Below are positions 32,201 through 44,216 of a stretch of 64,000 nucleotides of DNA, piece by piece; positions within the stretch are counted from its first letter, which is position 1; each line of letters starts with the position of its first letter. Made by a program: the position numbers and the translations under genes. The notes beneath the pieces were generated by a model. It did no database searches, was not told where the DNA came from, and was given only the letters and a program-made list of their open reading frames with translations. Source of the stretch: Saccharum officinarum (Eukaryota > Streptophyta > Magnoliopsida > Poales > Poaceae); the NCBI GenBank assembly GCA_020631735.1, contig CM036160.1:110357860-110421859 (forward strand), in the 5' to 3' direction.

Positions 32201-35200
32201 ATAACATTTAATGATGAGCTTCACTCATTCTCTTCCTGTTTAGAGCAAGTAAACGACAAAGCAATAGCAAGTGCAACTGATTGGATGAATGAAAACTTCA
32301 TCGCTGAGGGTGGCACAGATGTTATGCATCCTTTGAGTGAGGTATGTCATTTTGAACAACTTCAGTTGGGATTTTTCTTATTTTGTAATCCGGATTTCTC
32401 CTGTTTTGTTATTCATACTGGCCATTTCTTCATGTAAGGCAATGGCATTACTATCAAGTGTTCATGACACACTTCCACAAATATATCTTATCACTGATGG
32501 TTCTGTTGATGATGAGCATAACATCTGCCAAACTGCAAAAACTGAGCTCACCAACAGAGGGTCTAAATCTCCCCGAATTTCTACTTTCGGACTAGGTAAT
32601 ATTATTGTGACTTGCAATCAAAACGCAATTTTTGTAGTACCTTAGTTCTTGACTTGAACTGAAGTTCTTCTGCCTTATTTTACCTATGGTCTTCTCATAA
32701 TTTCATATACAAGTGTTAATTGCTGTGCAAACGAAAACTATGCGTAATTTAATAGGATTGTTAACTCTGTTCTGTGATTTGTAACTATTGTGAATCAAAT
32801 TATGTTTTGCTCTTTCTTGTGTAGTTTGTCAAATTATGTTTTAGATATCACATGTTTTCTATTTTTTCTGATGTTGTGACTCGAACATGTTAGGATCGTA
32901 TTGCAACCACTATTTCCTGCGCATGTTAGCTTCAATTGGCAAGGGACATTACGATGCTGCACTTGAGACAGGTACCCGTGGTTCTTGTCTTTGCATTATG
33001 ATCTGGCTTCATGTACCTTTCATATTATCATTTATGTATAATGAGTAATGGATATGGTATGAGCTCATGATTCCATTGCTTGTTGATGTATTGCAAATAA
33101 GATGTAGTCAGTTCTAGCTGTGGTTATAAATACATTTTATCCAATTTCCTAAATCTCCTTGACATGGACAAAAAAATTATTGAACCTTCTTGTTTTGTAT
33201 TCTGGGTCTTCAGAGCTAGCAAGCTTTTTTGTTCTCATTTGTTCTGTTCGCATTTGCTCTAGTTTTTACATGTTACAAGGTCTATGTTTTATTATGTGTA
33301 CAATTTGATCAAAAGTTCAATAAACGAATTTAATCTGTCAGAAATCACCACTATGATTGCTATATGCATGCATTGGACTAGTAAATATATAAATATATGG
33401 TTTTAACCATTTTTTACTGTATCAGCATCAATTGAAAATCGGATTCTTAAGTGGTTCAGGAGAGCATCAAGCACAATTGTGGCAAATATCTCCATTGATG
33501 CTATGACACATCTTGATGAATTCGAAGTGAGTTTGTGCATGATTGATTAGTAATTATACTTTTGTTACTTATTTTATTTTAAATGATTGTGACAGTACAA
33601 CTTAATAAAACTACCTTAGCATGCTTAATTGTGAAGATGCAGATGTATAGACTAAAAATTGTACTGTATAATCCATGATAAGTTTTTCATTAACTATTCT
33701 ATTTGTCAATAAAGAAACATGTTTTTAGGCCGGGTTGGTGGCCAGTCAAGATTCTGCATGTTTTATCTAGAACACCCAAGAGAGCTGCGTATCATTGTAT
33801 TAAGAAGAAAGATTCTGCAAGTTTTGCTGGGAAGAAAGATTCTGCAAGTTTTGCTGGGAAAGTACCGGTTTTGGTTGTCTAATTGCTGTTCTTTTGTTCG
33901 TTAGGTGGATTCTGAGTACATTCCAGACCTTTCAGCAAACTCTCCTTTGTGCGTATCTGGAAAATACCAAGGAAAATTACCAGACGCAGTTAAAGCTAAA
34001 GGTTACTTAGCTGACATGAAGGAAATCTCGATTGAACTGAAGGTCCAACAACTGAAGGAAATACCTCTTGACAAAGTAAGATGCTGAAGCTATTTTTTTG
34101 TTCGTTATGCTTGTGACTTCTCTACTTGAGTTTTGACTTAGGACAAAACTACAACATGATAATACAGCCTTCTTGATCAATCTAACTAATGCATCACAAA
34201 AGTACTCTTGAGAAAGAGTTTCCACAAAATCGCATGTTCTTCTGGACAGTGGACACACCTATATTAAAACTCACTTTTTAAAAGTCTCACTTGGTGGGAC
34301 TGGTTTTATTTATGTTGACTGGAATAATCATTAAGAAGTTTAGTTTTAAACCTTTTTTTTTTAACAATGTGTGTTATTATTGTGAAAATTTTCCTGGATG
34401 CTGTGCTTTTGAGATAGTTTCTCCGGTCAAAATATGTGTGGTTTTCCAAAAATTATTTATTCATTAAGGATCTTTTTGTATGAATTTCAGGTATTGGTGA
34501 CACAACAGATTGATCTTATGACAGCAAAGGCATGGCTTTCTGCAGACAAACAACTGGAGAGAAAGGTGGGGTATTTGGTCAGAAAAATGATTGCACTAGG
34601 GTGTGTTTAGTTTATGGCCCTAGCAGGCTAGCAGTTCAAGCAAAAAAATTTGGCCATGCCAAGGAAACATGGCCTTCGTTTGGTTGGATGCCAAAGTTTG
34701 GTGGCCAGCCAAGCCACATTCTGATCGACTAAAAAAAACCTATAGTGAACTCGGGTGGCCAAAATGACCTTCCTGATTTTGGCTAGCCAATTTTTGTCCT
34801 ATAGCCACAAAAAAAGGAACAAATTATGACCGGCCAAAGCACGTCCTTTTTTTTTTGCATTGCCTGCACCACCCTAGACTTCCTTTGCTTTGCAATTGTC
34901 CTTTTGCCCTAGACCCAAAAATTGATCTCAGTGTTATGTTATGGTGTAAGTTGAAGGGCAAAGTAACAGACCTGAAAATGCACTGCTATTTACTGTGAGA
35001 GAATTCTGTGAATAAACAAGTTTGTTCAACTTCAATCTGATTTGCCAAAGACTTTGACTTTTAAAAATGCTTTTGAAAAGAACACACCACAAACACAGCA
35101 AAACAACCTCCAACTAAACTTTGTAGCGAGTATTTTACTTTTGCATTGGTTTTCTCTGTTGGAAAGTGGTTCTCTATTATTAGGGCTAACCCTAGAAGGG

Positions 35201-38200
35201 TAGCTATATAGGTTCCATACATGGGCCACATGGGCCTAAGCCTCATGGGCCTAAACACATACTCCAACACCCCCCCGCGGTCTGAACTACCGGCGCAGCG
35301 GAGTTCAAGGCTGAACAAGAAAGAACACACACAACCCCCCACAGACGCAACTAGCCACCGGTGATGTTGAGGCTGGAGCGAAACTCGGCGAAGGTCGAGG
35401 ATGGGAGGCCTTTGGTGAAGATGTCCGCGAACTGGGAGGTCGTCGGAACATGAAGGACCCGCACCTCGCCCATGGCCACCCGATCACGGACAAAGTGGAG
35501 GTCGATCTCCACATGCTTCGTCCGCTGGTGCTGGATGGGATTGGTGGAGAGGTAGACCGCACTGACGTTGTCGCAGTAGATCAGTGTGCTCCGGGAGGGC
35601 GGAGTGTGCAACTCCGCGAGCAGCTGCCTGAGCCAGGCGGCCTCCGCCACGCCGTTAGCAACGGCCCGGTACTCCGCCTCGGCGCTGGACCGGGAGACCG
35701 CCGGCTGGCGCTTGGACGACCAAGACACCAGGTTGCCGCCCAGGAAGACGGCGTAGCCGGAGGTGGAGCGGCGAGTATCCGGGCACCCGGCCCAGTCAGC
35801 GTCGGTGTAAACGGTGAGGTCGGTGGAGGAGTCCCGGTGGAGGAGGCCGTAGTCGAGCGTGCCCCGGAGGTAGCGAAGGAGGCGCTTGAGAGCCGTGAGG
35901 TGCGGCTCCCGGGGGTCATGCATATGGAGGCAGACCTGCTGAACTGCATAGGTGATGTCCGGCCTGGTGAAGGTGAGGTACTGAAGGGCCCCGGCGAGAC
36001 TCCTGTACGCAGTGGGATCGGCCACCGGTGGTCCCTCAGCCTCAGATAGCTTGCCCTGAGTGTTGACCGGAGTGGAGCAGGGGTTGCAGTCAGTCATCCC
36101 AGCCCGCTCCAGGATGTCCCGAGTGTACTGTCGCTGGTGAAGTAGGAGCCCGGTAGGACGGTGCTCAACAGTGACACCGAGGAAGTGGTGGAGCTCACCC
36201 AGATCCTTCATCGCGAACTCCTGCTGGAGAGCGGTGATGATCCGGCGAAGAAGTGGCTCACTGGAGGCGGTGAGGACAATGTCATCAACATAGAGCAGCA
36301 AGTATGCATTGTCGGCTCCATGGTGGTAGACGAACAGGGACGTATCAGACTTGGCCTCCATGAACCCCAGGGTCAGCAAGAAAGCGGCGAACCGGTGGTT
36401 CCATGCCCGAGGTGCCTGCTTAAGGCCGTAGAGGGACCTGTTGAGCCGGCAGACCATGTCAGGACGGGTGGTGTCGACGAACCCCGCCGGCTGACTGCAG
36501 TACACCGTCTCGGTAAGAAGGCCGTGGAGGAAGGCGTTCTTGACGTCCAGCTGGTGGACGAGCCAAGACCGAGCAAGTGCCAGCGATAGCACGGTATGGA
36601 CGGTGGCCGGCTTGACCACCGGGCTGAAGGTCTCATCTTAGTCGACGCCAGGGCGCTGAGTGAAACCCCGGAGAACCCATCGAGCCTTGTAGCGCTCGAG
36701 AGAGCCGTCAGCCCGGCGCTTGTGGGTCCAAATCCACTTGCCGGTGACAACATTGGCGCCCGGCGGCCGGGGCACCAACTCCCACGTCTGGTTGGCGAGT
36801 AGCGCGGCGTACTCCTCTTCCATCGTGCGGCGCCAGTGAGGGTCCAACAGGGCATCGCGGACGGAAGAGGGTACCGGAGAGACCACCGCGTCGCCGGTCG
36901 AAGCCTCGAGGACACGAGGCGGCAGTGTGCCAGCCGCGTGTCTGGTCACCATCGGGTGAACATGCTGCGGGTGTCGGTGAAGCAGCGGCGGGTGGTAGAC
37001 CGGCGGGGCACCACGAGCCGGCGGGGACTGCGGTGGTGGTGTCGGTGTCCCCGGTGGAGAAGGAAGCGCGAGCGGCGGCGGCGGCGGCCTGCGCTGGTAC
37101 ACCCGTACCGGCGCGGCGAACCTCGACGGAGGTGCCGGGGCAGGTGCCGGGACGGGATCCGGCGTCGGCAACCGACACGCCCCCCCGGGGCAGAAGCGGG
37201 GGACGAAGGCCCCGGGTCTGCACCAACCGGAGAGGACGGAGCCGCGCCCGAGGACGACGGGCCCGGCCCCACTGGGGATCCAGGACCGGGGGCCGGCCCG
37301 GCGTGTGGCGAAGCGGTACCTGCAGGAGACCACGAAAAAGGTGGCTGAACCACCGGGTCAGTGGAAAACAGGGAGGGTGGGTCAGGTATCGGAGGGGTGG
37401 TAGTGCTGGAAAAGGGAAAGACGGACTCATCGAATACCACATGGCGAGATATGAGAACCCGTCGGGAGGTAAGGTCAAAGCACCGGTACCCCTTGTGATC
37501 CGGAGAGTACCCGAGGAAGACACAGAGCGTGGAGCGAGGGTCCAGCTTGTGGGAAGAAGTGGCAGCGGTGTTGGGATAACACGCACACCCAAACACGCGG
37601 AGGTGATCGTACCGCGGCGGGGTACCGAAGAGGCCGTGGTGAGGAGTGGGAGCGGGGCAAGCCGCGGAAGGAAGGCGGTTAAGAAGGTAGGTGGAGGTGT
37701 GCAGGCCCTCGGCCCAGAAGCGAGCAGGAAGAGAGGCCTGAAACAGAAGAGTACGCACGGTGTCGTTGGTAGTGCGAATCATCCGCTCTGCCTTGCCATT
37801 TTGCGAAGAGGTGTATGGGCAAGACATGCGCAACTGAACACCGTGAGAGAGGAAGAAAGCGCGGGAGGTGGAGTTATCAAACTCGCGACCATTGTCACAC
37901 TGGACGGCCTTGATGGTGAGGCCGAACTGTGTAGACACCCACGTGAAGAAGTGAAGGAGCGTGGTAAACGTGTCTGACTTCGCACGGAGAGGAAATGTCC
38001 ACGAATAATGCGAAAAATCATCAACAACCACAAGATAGTACTTATAACCAGAAATACTTAGAACAGGAGATGTCCATAGGTCGCAATGTACAAAATCAAA
38101 AATGCGGGCCGCATGAGAAGAAGAACTAGAAAAAGGAAGACGAACATGTCGGCCCAATTGGTACGCATGACACAGTTGCTCATCATGAGCTCGAGTACAT

Positions 38201-41200
38201 GGAAGACCAGAGCTACGATTGAGCTGTATCAGGGCATCACGTCCAGGATGGCCGAGGCGCCGGTGCCAGGTAGTAGAGGAAGTAGAAGCGGCGAAGGCAA
38301 CTGACAAAAAGGACGGCGAAGAAGACGAAGGCGCCGCCGGGAAGCGAAGGGTGTAAAGGGGCCCGGTGCTGTCACATCGGAGCAGAGGACGCCGGGAAGC
38401 CAAATCCTTTACAGTAAGACCAGAAGAGTCAAATTCCACAGAACAAGAATTGTCAGCTGTAAAACGACGAATAGAAAGAAGGTTATGAACCATAGAAGGA
38501 GCAACAAGAACATCAGGAAGACGAAAGGAGCCATGAGCACCGGCGGTACCCACAGACGTGACAGGAAGACAAGAACCATTGGCGACCATAATGGACGAAG
38601 GAAGAGAGGAAGGAGAGTGGAGCGACGAAAGTATACCGGGGTCAGGAGTGGTGTGGTAGGTGGCTCCCGAATCAGCAATCCACTCAGGTCCGACCAGAGG
38701 TGTCAGGCCCATGGTGCTGAACGAGCGGGCCAGGGCCGCCTGGTCCCATCCGGCGACCCCCGGAAGAGTCCCAGAGGGTGGAGTCCACGCCGTAGCAGGG
38801 AAGGCGCCGGGTGTAGGGCCAGCAGGAGGAGCTCCGGTGAGCATGGCCACCGGTGGGCGCGAGTCGGTCCCGATGGCGTGGTAGGGCCACATGGAGATGC
38901 GCCCTGACCACGGGTGCTGGAAGGAGGGCCATGGTGCCCCCCCTGCGGCCCACTAGGAGCCGGAGGCTGGGTGTGGCCGCCCCGGCCACCCCCGCGACCC
39001 CCTCCGCGTCGACGGCGACCGCCAGGCCCCCCCCCACCTCCGCTCGGCCCGAAGGGAGGGGGGCCCAGAAGAGACGGCGGCGGTGGAGCGGCGGACCGTG
39101 GTGGAGCAGTCGGGCGCGGCGAAGTAGCAGCCAGGGCCGTCGAGGGGGACGAGGAGCCCGTGGAGGTGGTGGATCCCGGCTGGAGGCCCTGAGTGAGCTC
39201 CTCCATGACGAGATCGTCACGGACCTCCAGGAAGGTGGGGAAGGGCCTCTGGCGGGTGATCCACGTCCGGAGGTGGGCGTAGCGGTCGCTGAGCCCCCGG
39301 AGGACGTTGAGGACCAAGATGCGATCCTCCACGGGCCACCCAAGGTCCCCCAGGGAGTCCACCATGCCCTTCATCCGACGGCAGAACTCGCCGACGAAGA
39401 GGTCACCCTGGACGAAGGTCCTGAAACTCGCGTCGAGGCGCAGAGCCCGGGCCTCCGCGTTGCCCAGGAACTGGCCCTCAAGGGCGAGCCAAGCCCGGCG
39501 CGCGTCAGGAGAGGTGCGGACGAGGTCGTGGAGGTCCAGAGAGATCGTCCCCAGGATCCAGGAGAGGACGATGCTGTCCAGACGAAGCCACGACGGGGTC
39601 TGGACGGCGACCGAAGCGTCAACGAGGACGTGGTCGTCGAGGGCGTAGCGGCGAAGAGTGAGAAGCACCAGATCCCGCCAGCGGGCGTAGGAGGGCGACT
39701 CCGGCTCGAGGACGACCGGGACGAGGAGGCGGATGTTCTGGACCCCCCCGGCCTGGTAGTGAAGCTGAGCCACGAGCGGGTCGGCCGGGTCGTGCCAGAG
39801 GACGGCAGTATGGGACACGCGGCGTCCTGGCGAGGCAGAGGAGGTAGCTCCGGCGTCCTGGCCCACGGGAGAGGTGAGGAGATGCTCGGCCTCGGCGATC
39901 TGGTGAGCCAGGGCATCAGCCGCGTCGCGCTCACGCTCCCAGACGGCGGCGGCCGCCCGCACACGAGCCTGCCCCTCCGCGGCGGCCGCGCGGGCAGCGA
40001 CAAGGGCGGCGGCGAGGGCGGAGTCGGAACGCGGGCCCTGAAGCGTAGGCGTGCCGTCACCAGGAGTCATGGCAGCCCGATGGAGGACGGCGGCATCGGT
40101 CCCGGCGGCGCGCAGGAGGGCGGCCAGGGCGGCTGGAAGGTGGTCAGCGCCCCCTGCCCCGGCAGCCGCATCCAGAAGGGTGGTGAGGGTGGTCTGGAGG
40201 GTGTCAGCGCCGAGCCCCGCATGGACCAGAGGAGAGCGGGCCGTCGGGAGAAGGGGATGCTCAACGCCGGCGGCTGCAGGAGCAGGGTCTTCCCCGCCGC
40301 CTGTGCCTGCAGCGTCCGCCCCGGCAGTGAGGGCTGCTGCTGTGTCGGGAGAAGGGGATGCTCAACGCCGGCAGTGAGGGCTGCTGCTGTGTCGGGAGAA
40401 GGGGATGCTCAACGCCGGCGGCTGCAGGAGCAGGGTCTTCCCCGCCGCCCGTGCCTGCAGCGTCCGCCCCGGCAGTGAGGGCTGCTGCTGTGTGGGTAGG
40501 GAGGGGGAGGGTCGCGGCAGGGAGGTGGGGGGGGCCCGCGCGCGGCCTGGAGCACGGCAGCAAGGGGCGCGACCCCGACGGGCGCAGTAGCAGGCGCGGC
40601 CCCAGGCGGCTGCAACTTGCGCCCAGGAAAGGGTGGAGGGGGAAGGGAAGAGGGAGAAGAGGGAGGCCGGTCAGCCATGCCGGCGCCGGCGGCAGGAGCA
40701 GCGCCGGCGGGCGCCGGCGGGAGGAGGCTGAACGGCGGCGGCTCAGGGTGGGGAAAGAGGAAAGAACAGGCTTGATACCATGTTGGAAAGTGGTTCTCTA
40801 TTATTAGGGCTAACCCTAGAAGGGTAGCTATATAGGTTCCATACATGGGCCACATGGGCCTAAGCCTCATGGGCCACACATACTCCAACATTCTCTCTTG
40901 CACATCTTTGAATAACAAGGGATTCTTCTAAATCTTGCAGGTGATTAAATTAAGCATACAAAACGGTGTTCCATCAGAGTACACAGATATGATCTTACTT
41001 CAAACAAATCTGGATAAAGTAGATGGAACACAAAAGGTAGGTCCAACATACTATTCTTCAATGATATTTATTCTGTTTTGGTGTAGAGGCTTTCATAAAA
41101 TAGGTTTTGATCACTGATGCTCCTTTTCCAAATATAAATCAGTTAAAAGTGGGTCTTTTCATATGTGGAGGCAATAATTATAGCTCATAACTATTTGCTG

Positions 41201-41610
41201 TTGTTGGCCCGTTGGCATCAATTAAATAGTTTGATGTGAAGGGACTTGTTGCTGAGCTTTGTGCACTTGAACAGGTCAAGCAAAAACTAAAAGGACAGAA
41301 AGGCAGAGATGAGCAACGGATCCTGCTTCATGGCCTGAAACTGGGATTCGGTAACAAGGACGCTACAAGGGAAAATCTCATGACAGGATTTGGGGACATG
41401 AATCCGGCAGAAAAACTTGTGATGCTCCAAAAGGGAAATGGCTGTTGCAGCCGTGTCGCTGACTGCCTCTGCTGCATGTGCTGCATCAAGGCGTGCAACA
41501 GGATGAACGACCAGTGCGCCATTCTGATGGCACAGATCTGCGCGGCTCTTGCGTGCCTTGGCTGCTACGAGTGCTGTGCAGAGGTGTGCTGCGGAGGGTC
41601 AGAGTCGTAG
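29249..41610 (+). CDS. VWA-domain / inter-alpha-trypsin inhibitor heavy chain-like protein
   Basis: Thirteen exons with consistent phases give 751 residues: 29249-29656, 30880-31026, 31117-31329, 31422-31511, 31660-31773, 32072-32341, 32439-32595, 32894-32971, 33426-33526, 33905-34075, 34491-34565, 40941-41036, 41275-41610. The N-terminus (MEEFARAVEDGLKLSKRLV) and the SYQPYVYGHLDPPALIPLQM stretch are typical of this plant family. A VWA domain follows from about residue 329 with the metal-site motif DTSGS (335-339), GGTD and LITDGS. The C-terminus is very Cys-rich (GCCSRVADCLCCMCCIKACN and on), as in plant members, perhaps for membrane association. The biochemical role is unknown in plants; VWA domains usually bind protein partners through a metal ion. 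Intron 11 (34566-40940) holds an antisense copia element, yet all exons and splice sites remain intact. Confidence 0.92.
33805..33858 (+). repeat. 27-base perfect tandem duplication in VWA intron 9
   Basis: Units 33805-33831 and 33832-33858 are identical, each starting AAGAAAGATTCTGC and ending TTTTGCTGGG. It lies about 46 bases before the acceptor of exon 10. No function is evident. Confidence 0.9.
34600..34930. mobile_element. MITE-like sequence in VWA intron 11
   Basis: Begins GGGTGTGTTTAGTTTATGGC, like the start of other GGG(T/C)GTGTTTAG MITEs, and has repeated TTTGGCCA / TGGCCAGCCAAG words. The right end is unclear (possibly CACCACCCTAG near 34875), so the element is only tentatively delimited. 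Confidence 0.35.
35157..35269 (-). repeat. copia 3' LTR
   Basis: The 113-base LTR at the low-coordinate side, which is the 3' LTR because the element runs on minus. It starts TGTTGGAAAGTGG on plus and ends ATACTCCAACA. It contains TAGCTATATAGG, a possible TATA-containing stretch. Confidence 0.93.
35351..38936 (-). pseudogene. copia protease-integrase-RT-RNase H region, frame broken
   Basis: From about 38936 down: protease (WIADSGATYHTT), GAG-pre-integrase (TWHRRLGHPGRDAL), integrase core (FDFVHCDLWTSPV, DNGREFDNSTSR, YTSSQNGKAERMIRT), then a Pro-rich linker. The frame changes at a C7 run (37180-37186). The RT region has KNAFLHGLL and LLLYVDDIVLTA, and RNase H has TDADWAGCPDTRRSTSGY and SSAEAEYRA, ending LNITGG at 35351. 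An in-frame TAA at 36638-36640 stands where a Tyr codon is expected (before DETFSPVVKP). All catalytic signatures are otherwise present. Confidence 0.88.
38703..40678 (-). pseudogene. copia gag region, frame broken
   Basis: A Met at 40678 (MADRPPSSPSS) probably starts the polyprotein. The frame shifts at the G8 run at 40527-40534 and again through a three-unit minisatellite (40245-40493). From 40070 a 455-codon frame carries the copia gag core (DHVLVDASVAVQTPSWLRLD, WLALEGQFLGNAEARAL, FCRRMKGMVDSLGDLGWPV) and a Gly/Arg-rich tail, with no clear CCHC knuckle. Past 38943 the correct frame (FQHPWSGRISMWPYHAIG) is one base off, at a C7 run (38937-38943). Confidence 0.8.
40245..40493 (+). repeat. 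Minisatellite in copia gag (101 + 47 + 101 bases)
   Basis: Units start at 40245, 40346 and 40393 with CGGGAGAAGGGGATGCTCAA. The middle unit lacks an internal 54 bases. The outer units differ by one base (GCCTGTGCC or GCCCGTGCC). Unit lengths of 101 and 47 are not multiples of three, so this expansion alone disturbs the gag frame. Confidence 0.88.
40781..40890 (-). repeat. copia 5' LTR
   Basis: The 110-base LTR that would promote the element. It matches the other LTR at every aligned base except for three bases missing near GGGCC(TAA)ACACAT. The adjacent internal sequence is the primer-binding site. Confidence 0.93.
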
Positions 41611-44216
41611 TAGGAAGTAGGGGAGCCCGGGCGTTGTGTTTTGTATATTGTACGGAAGATTGGAGATTTGGAGTGTACATAATAGAGTTTGCGGAAGCCG
41701 GGTTGTGGGGCAAGGATGAAATACAATATATCAGCTTAGATCGACGATCGATCTTGGTTGTACATTGTCTCCGTTCAAACGTTCTAATTTGCTCTTGTTA
41801 CATGCAATGCAAAAGGGCCACACACTCGAGTAGTACTTGTTTCTGAATATCTGCCTGTTCAATGTTGGGAGTTGATGGGGCTGTTTGATTCCCAATCACG
41901 GCCAGCCACGCCGCTGGTGCTGCGTCGCACCCAGGTTGTGGCCTTAAAAGTTGGCGCCCAGGTCTTAGGCAAAAAAAATGACTAGCAAACGCAATGGCTG
42001 ACATAATTTTCATATACAAACCAAATAGCGGCGATATTCTGTGTGGCTGCCGTAAGTTGTGGCGTCCAACAAAACACGCCCGATGATTTAGTTTGGCAAC
42101 TGGGAACTAGCCGTGCCTCCTGAATTTGATGCTGAACATCTGATCAGAGAGAAGTGCAAGTTGCCTTGCCAAATAGTAGTAGAATGCAGTTGAAGTACAT
42201 GCTAGAGAGAGAAAAAAGCTCCATAATTGTGGCCAAATGGCCTTAAACATACGAGTAGTTATTTTGCATCTACTATAAAGAAAGAGTGGATGCCCATGCA
42301 CATGCAGCTGCAGCTGCAGCCTATGCAGGCGTGCGCCACCTCTGCGACTGGGATCTCGGCCCTGCGCCGGGCAGCCAATGGGAGGCCGTCCGTGCGATGC
42401 GAGAGCCGGGACAAGTGTCACGACAGCGTGCACGGCCAGGGCACCCGTGTCGGGCTGACACCTGTTTGTTAATGACCGGTTCCTCCCCGCCTAAGCACCC
42501 GGATGGAGCGCCGCGATTAGTTTAGTCCCCACGAGGTCGATCCTGATTGCCAGGGGGCGATGGTCTCTCTCATGGGCCGCGCGCGATCCCCGACGGCCGA
42601 CGCGCGGGGGCGGGGAGGAGGAGGAGGAATACAATAGGGCCGAATGGCTGGGTGCGTGCGAGCCCACGTCCGCTTGACGGGATTTGGCTCCAACGGACTC
42701 GGGCGCACCACGTCATTGGCTGCCGCGCACAGGGCACCTGGGATAAATTCCTCCGCTTTGACAGTCCGGCTGTAGCATTGGGCGCCGGAGTCGTCGGTGC
42801 GTGCTTTGGAGTAGTAGAGCACGAATGACGATGGCAAGTTCGCAGCTAGCTACTCCGATCCTACGTATGTGTAGTAGACAACTGGTACATCGCTACCGTG
42901 GGAACATCCATCAGCAGGCACCGAGACGCGAGAGACAGCGTCCTTGGCATTACAGCTGCAAAAGCCACCACGCTGGATGACATATTTACATGTGTAAGCT
43001 TGAGACCCGCATGCATGGGCAACAAGTTCCTGTAGCGGAATGTGCATCATGCATGGCCACTACGAGTGCTAGGTACCTTCTACCTTATATTGGAATCTGT
43101 CCAGTTGGGTTTGAGTTTCTGACTCAACTGACATGAATGCTTACATTTACATCTGATTGATTGTTCTTTTTCAGTGTTAAATTATTGAGTTCTCGTCGAA
43201 AGCGAGACAAGCCTATGCTAATTTTGTTAATCTGAAGATTTACAAGCCCAATCTCTGTGCTCATATAATGTGTGTCAGCACCATTGTGTTGTTTTTTAAA
43301 GAAAAAGAAAAGAAAAAAAATATTGCTTCGTATCGTAGATGGTTTTCCCAGCATGGGTGTTAAACTCCCACGTTACGCCCTGTTCACTCGAGCTTATTCA
43401 GCGCTACTTTTCAGCCATAGAACAGTGTTTTCTCTTACAACATTTCAGCATAAGCATCAGCATAAGCCAAATTTCATCCCATAACTGGAAAGAAAATACT
43501 AAGAAGTTTCGATCAAGGAAATAAAATAAGATTTTCTACAATGCTTATTTTGGTGAAGTCAAATTACAACTTTATTTTCTAACTGTATGTGGGCATTTTG
43601 TCTGTATCGTACTTTAAAAAAGTTGCTCTGATTAATGTCCATGATTCGCCTCGGCAGGTGTAAGAAACTCCCACATTGATCCCAGAACCATAAAGGAGGT
43701 GCTATGAACTTTCTTATTACTGATCGAGAAAATAAAATAAAATAAAAAAAAGTCACCCAGTAATACTAACATATTCTCTACTTCACTCAAGTAGCTAGTA
43801 AAATAAAATTAATTAGCATCCCCATGTACATGTAAGAACGTAACTGGATGCGACTGTGCAATTTGGCCACTACCATCAATCTAAGGTAGCCATGGGTTTA
43901 GCCTCCCTAACCCTATTTAATTCAGGGGGCAAGGGGACCCTGGTTGCATCCAAAGCCACTCCACTCTCTTTTCTTTCACTGCATGCTTAGCTTCTCTCTC
44001 CTCCCTGGAAACCTCCAATGCATATGTAGTGGATGCATACAGCCAAGTCGGCGGCGTCCTGATTGACCAATCACAGAACACCTTCAAAACCCTGGAACCG
44101 ATCGAGCTTCTGTTGCCTCCCACTCCCAGCCGCTCTTGCAGACTGTCACACTCTGCTCTGCTCGGATATTCACACACTACTGCTAATTCTTCTCCGGGAG
44201 CAGAAACGTACAAGAT
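41611..44216. other. VWA gene 3' flank, intergenic sequence and LAZY-like promoter
   Basis: 41611-41760 is the likely VWA 3' UTR. 41900-43370 shows no recognisable gene; 42290-42320 has a short GCAGCTGCAGCTGCAGC run. 43378-43470 is a hAT-like MITE copy (GTTCACTCGAGCTTATTCAGC, GTGTTTTCTCTTACAAC). 43900-44216 leads to the LAZY-like gene; CTATTTAATT at 43912-43921 is a weak TATA candidate. Confidence 0.4.

Larger units (their letters stand above)
35157..40890 (-). mobile_element. Young Ty1/copia retrotransposon with very short LTRs
   Basis: A 5734-base element in antisense orientation to its host gene. LTRs at 35157-35269 (113 bases) and 40781-40890 (110 bases) begin TGTTGGA and end TCCAACA on plus. 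They are identical apart from one 3-base indel. The 5-base target duplication TTCTC flanks both sides (35152-35156 and 40891-40895). The primer-binding site inside the 5' LTR is TGGTATCAAGCC on minus, like the initiator-Met tRNA type of copia elements. The polypurine tract is the G run complementary to 35270-35276. Gene order gag, protease, integrase, RT, RNase H is that of copia. The coding frame is broken at several points, so this copy as read is non-autonomous. Confidence 0.95.

Noticed and set aside
36925..40478. Long plus-strand frames (350 and 541 codons) over the copia element
   Set aside because: Antisense shadows of the copia polyprotein, whose minus-strand frames carry all catalytic motifs.
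41236..41610. A separate small Cys-rich protein starting at 41236
   Set aside because: A good acceptor (ACAG) at 41271-41274 and exact phase make 41275-41610 the last exon of the VWA gene.
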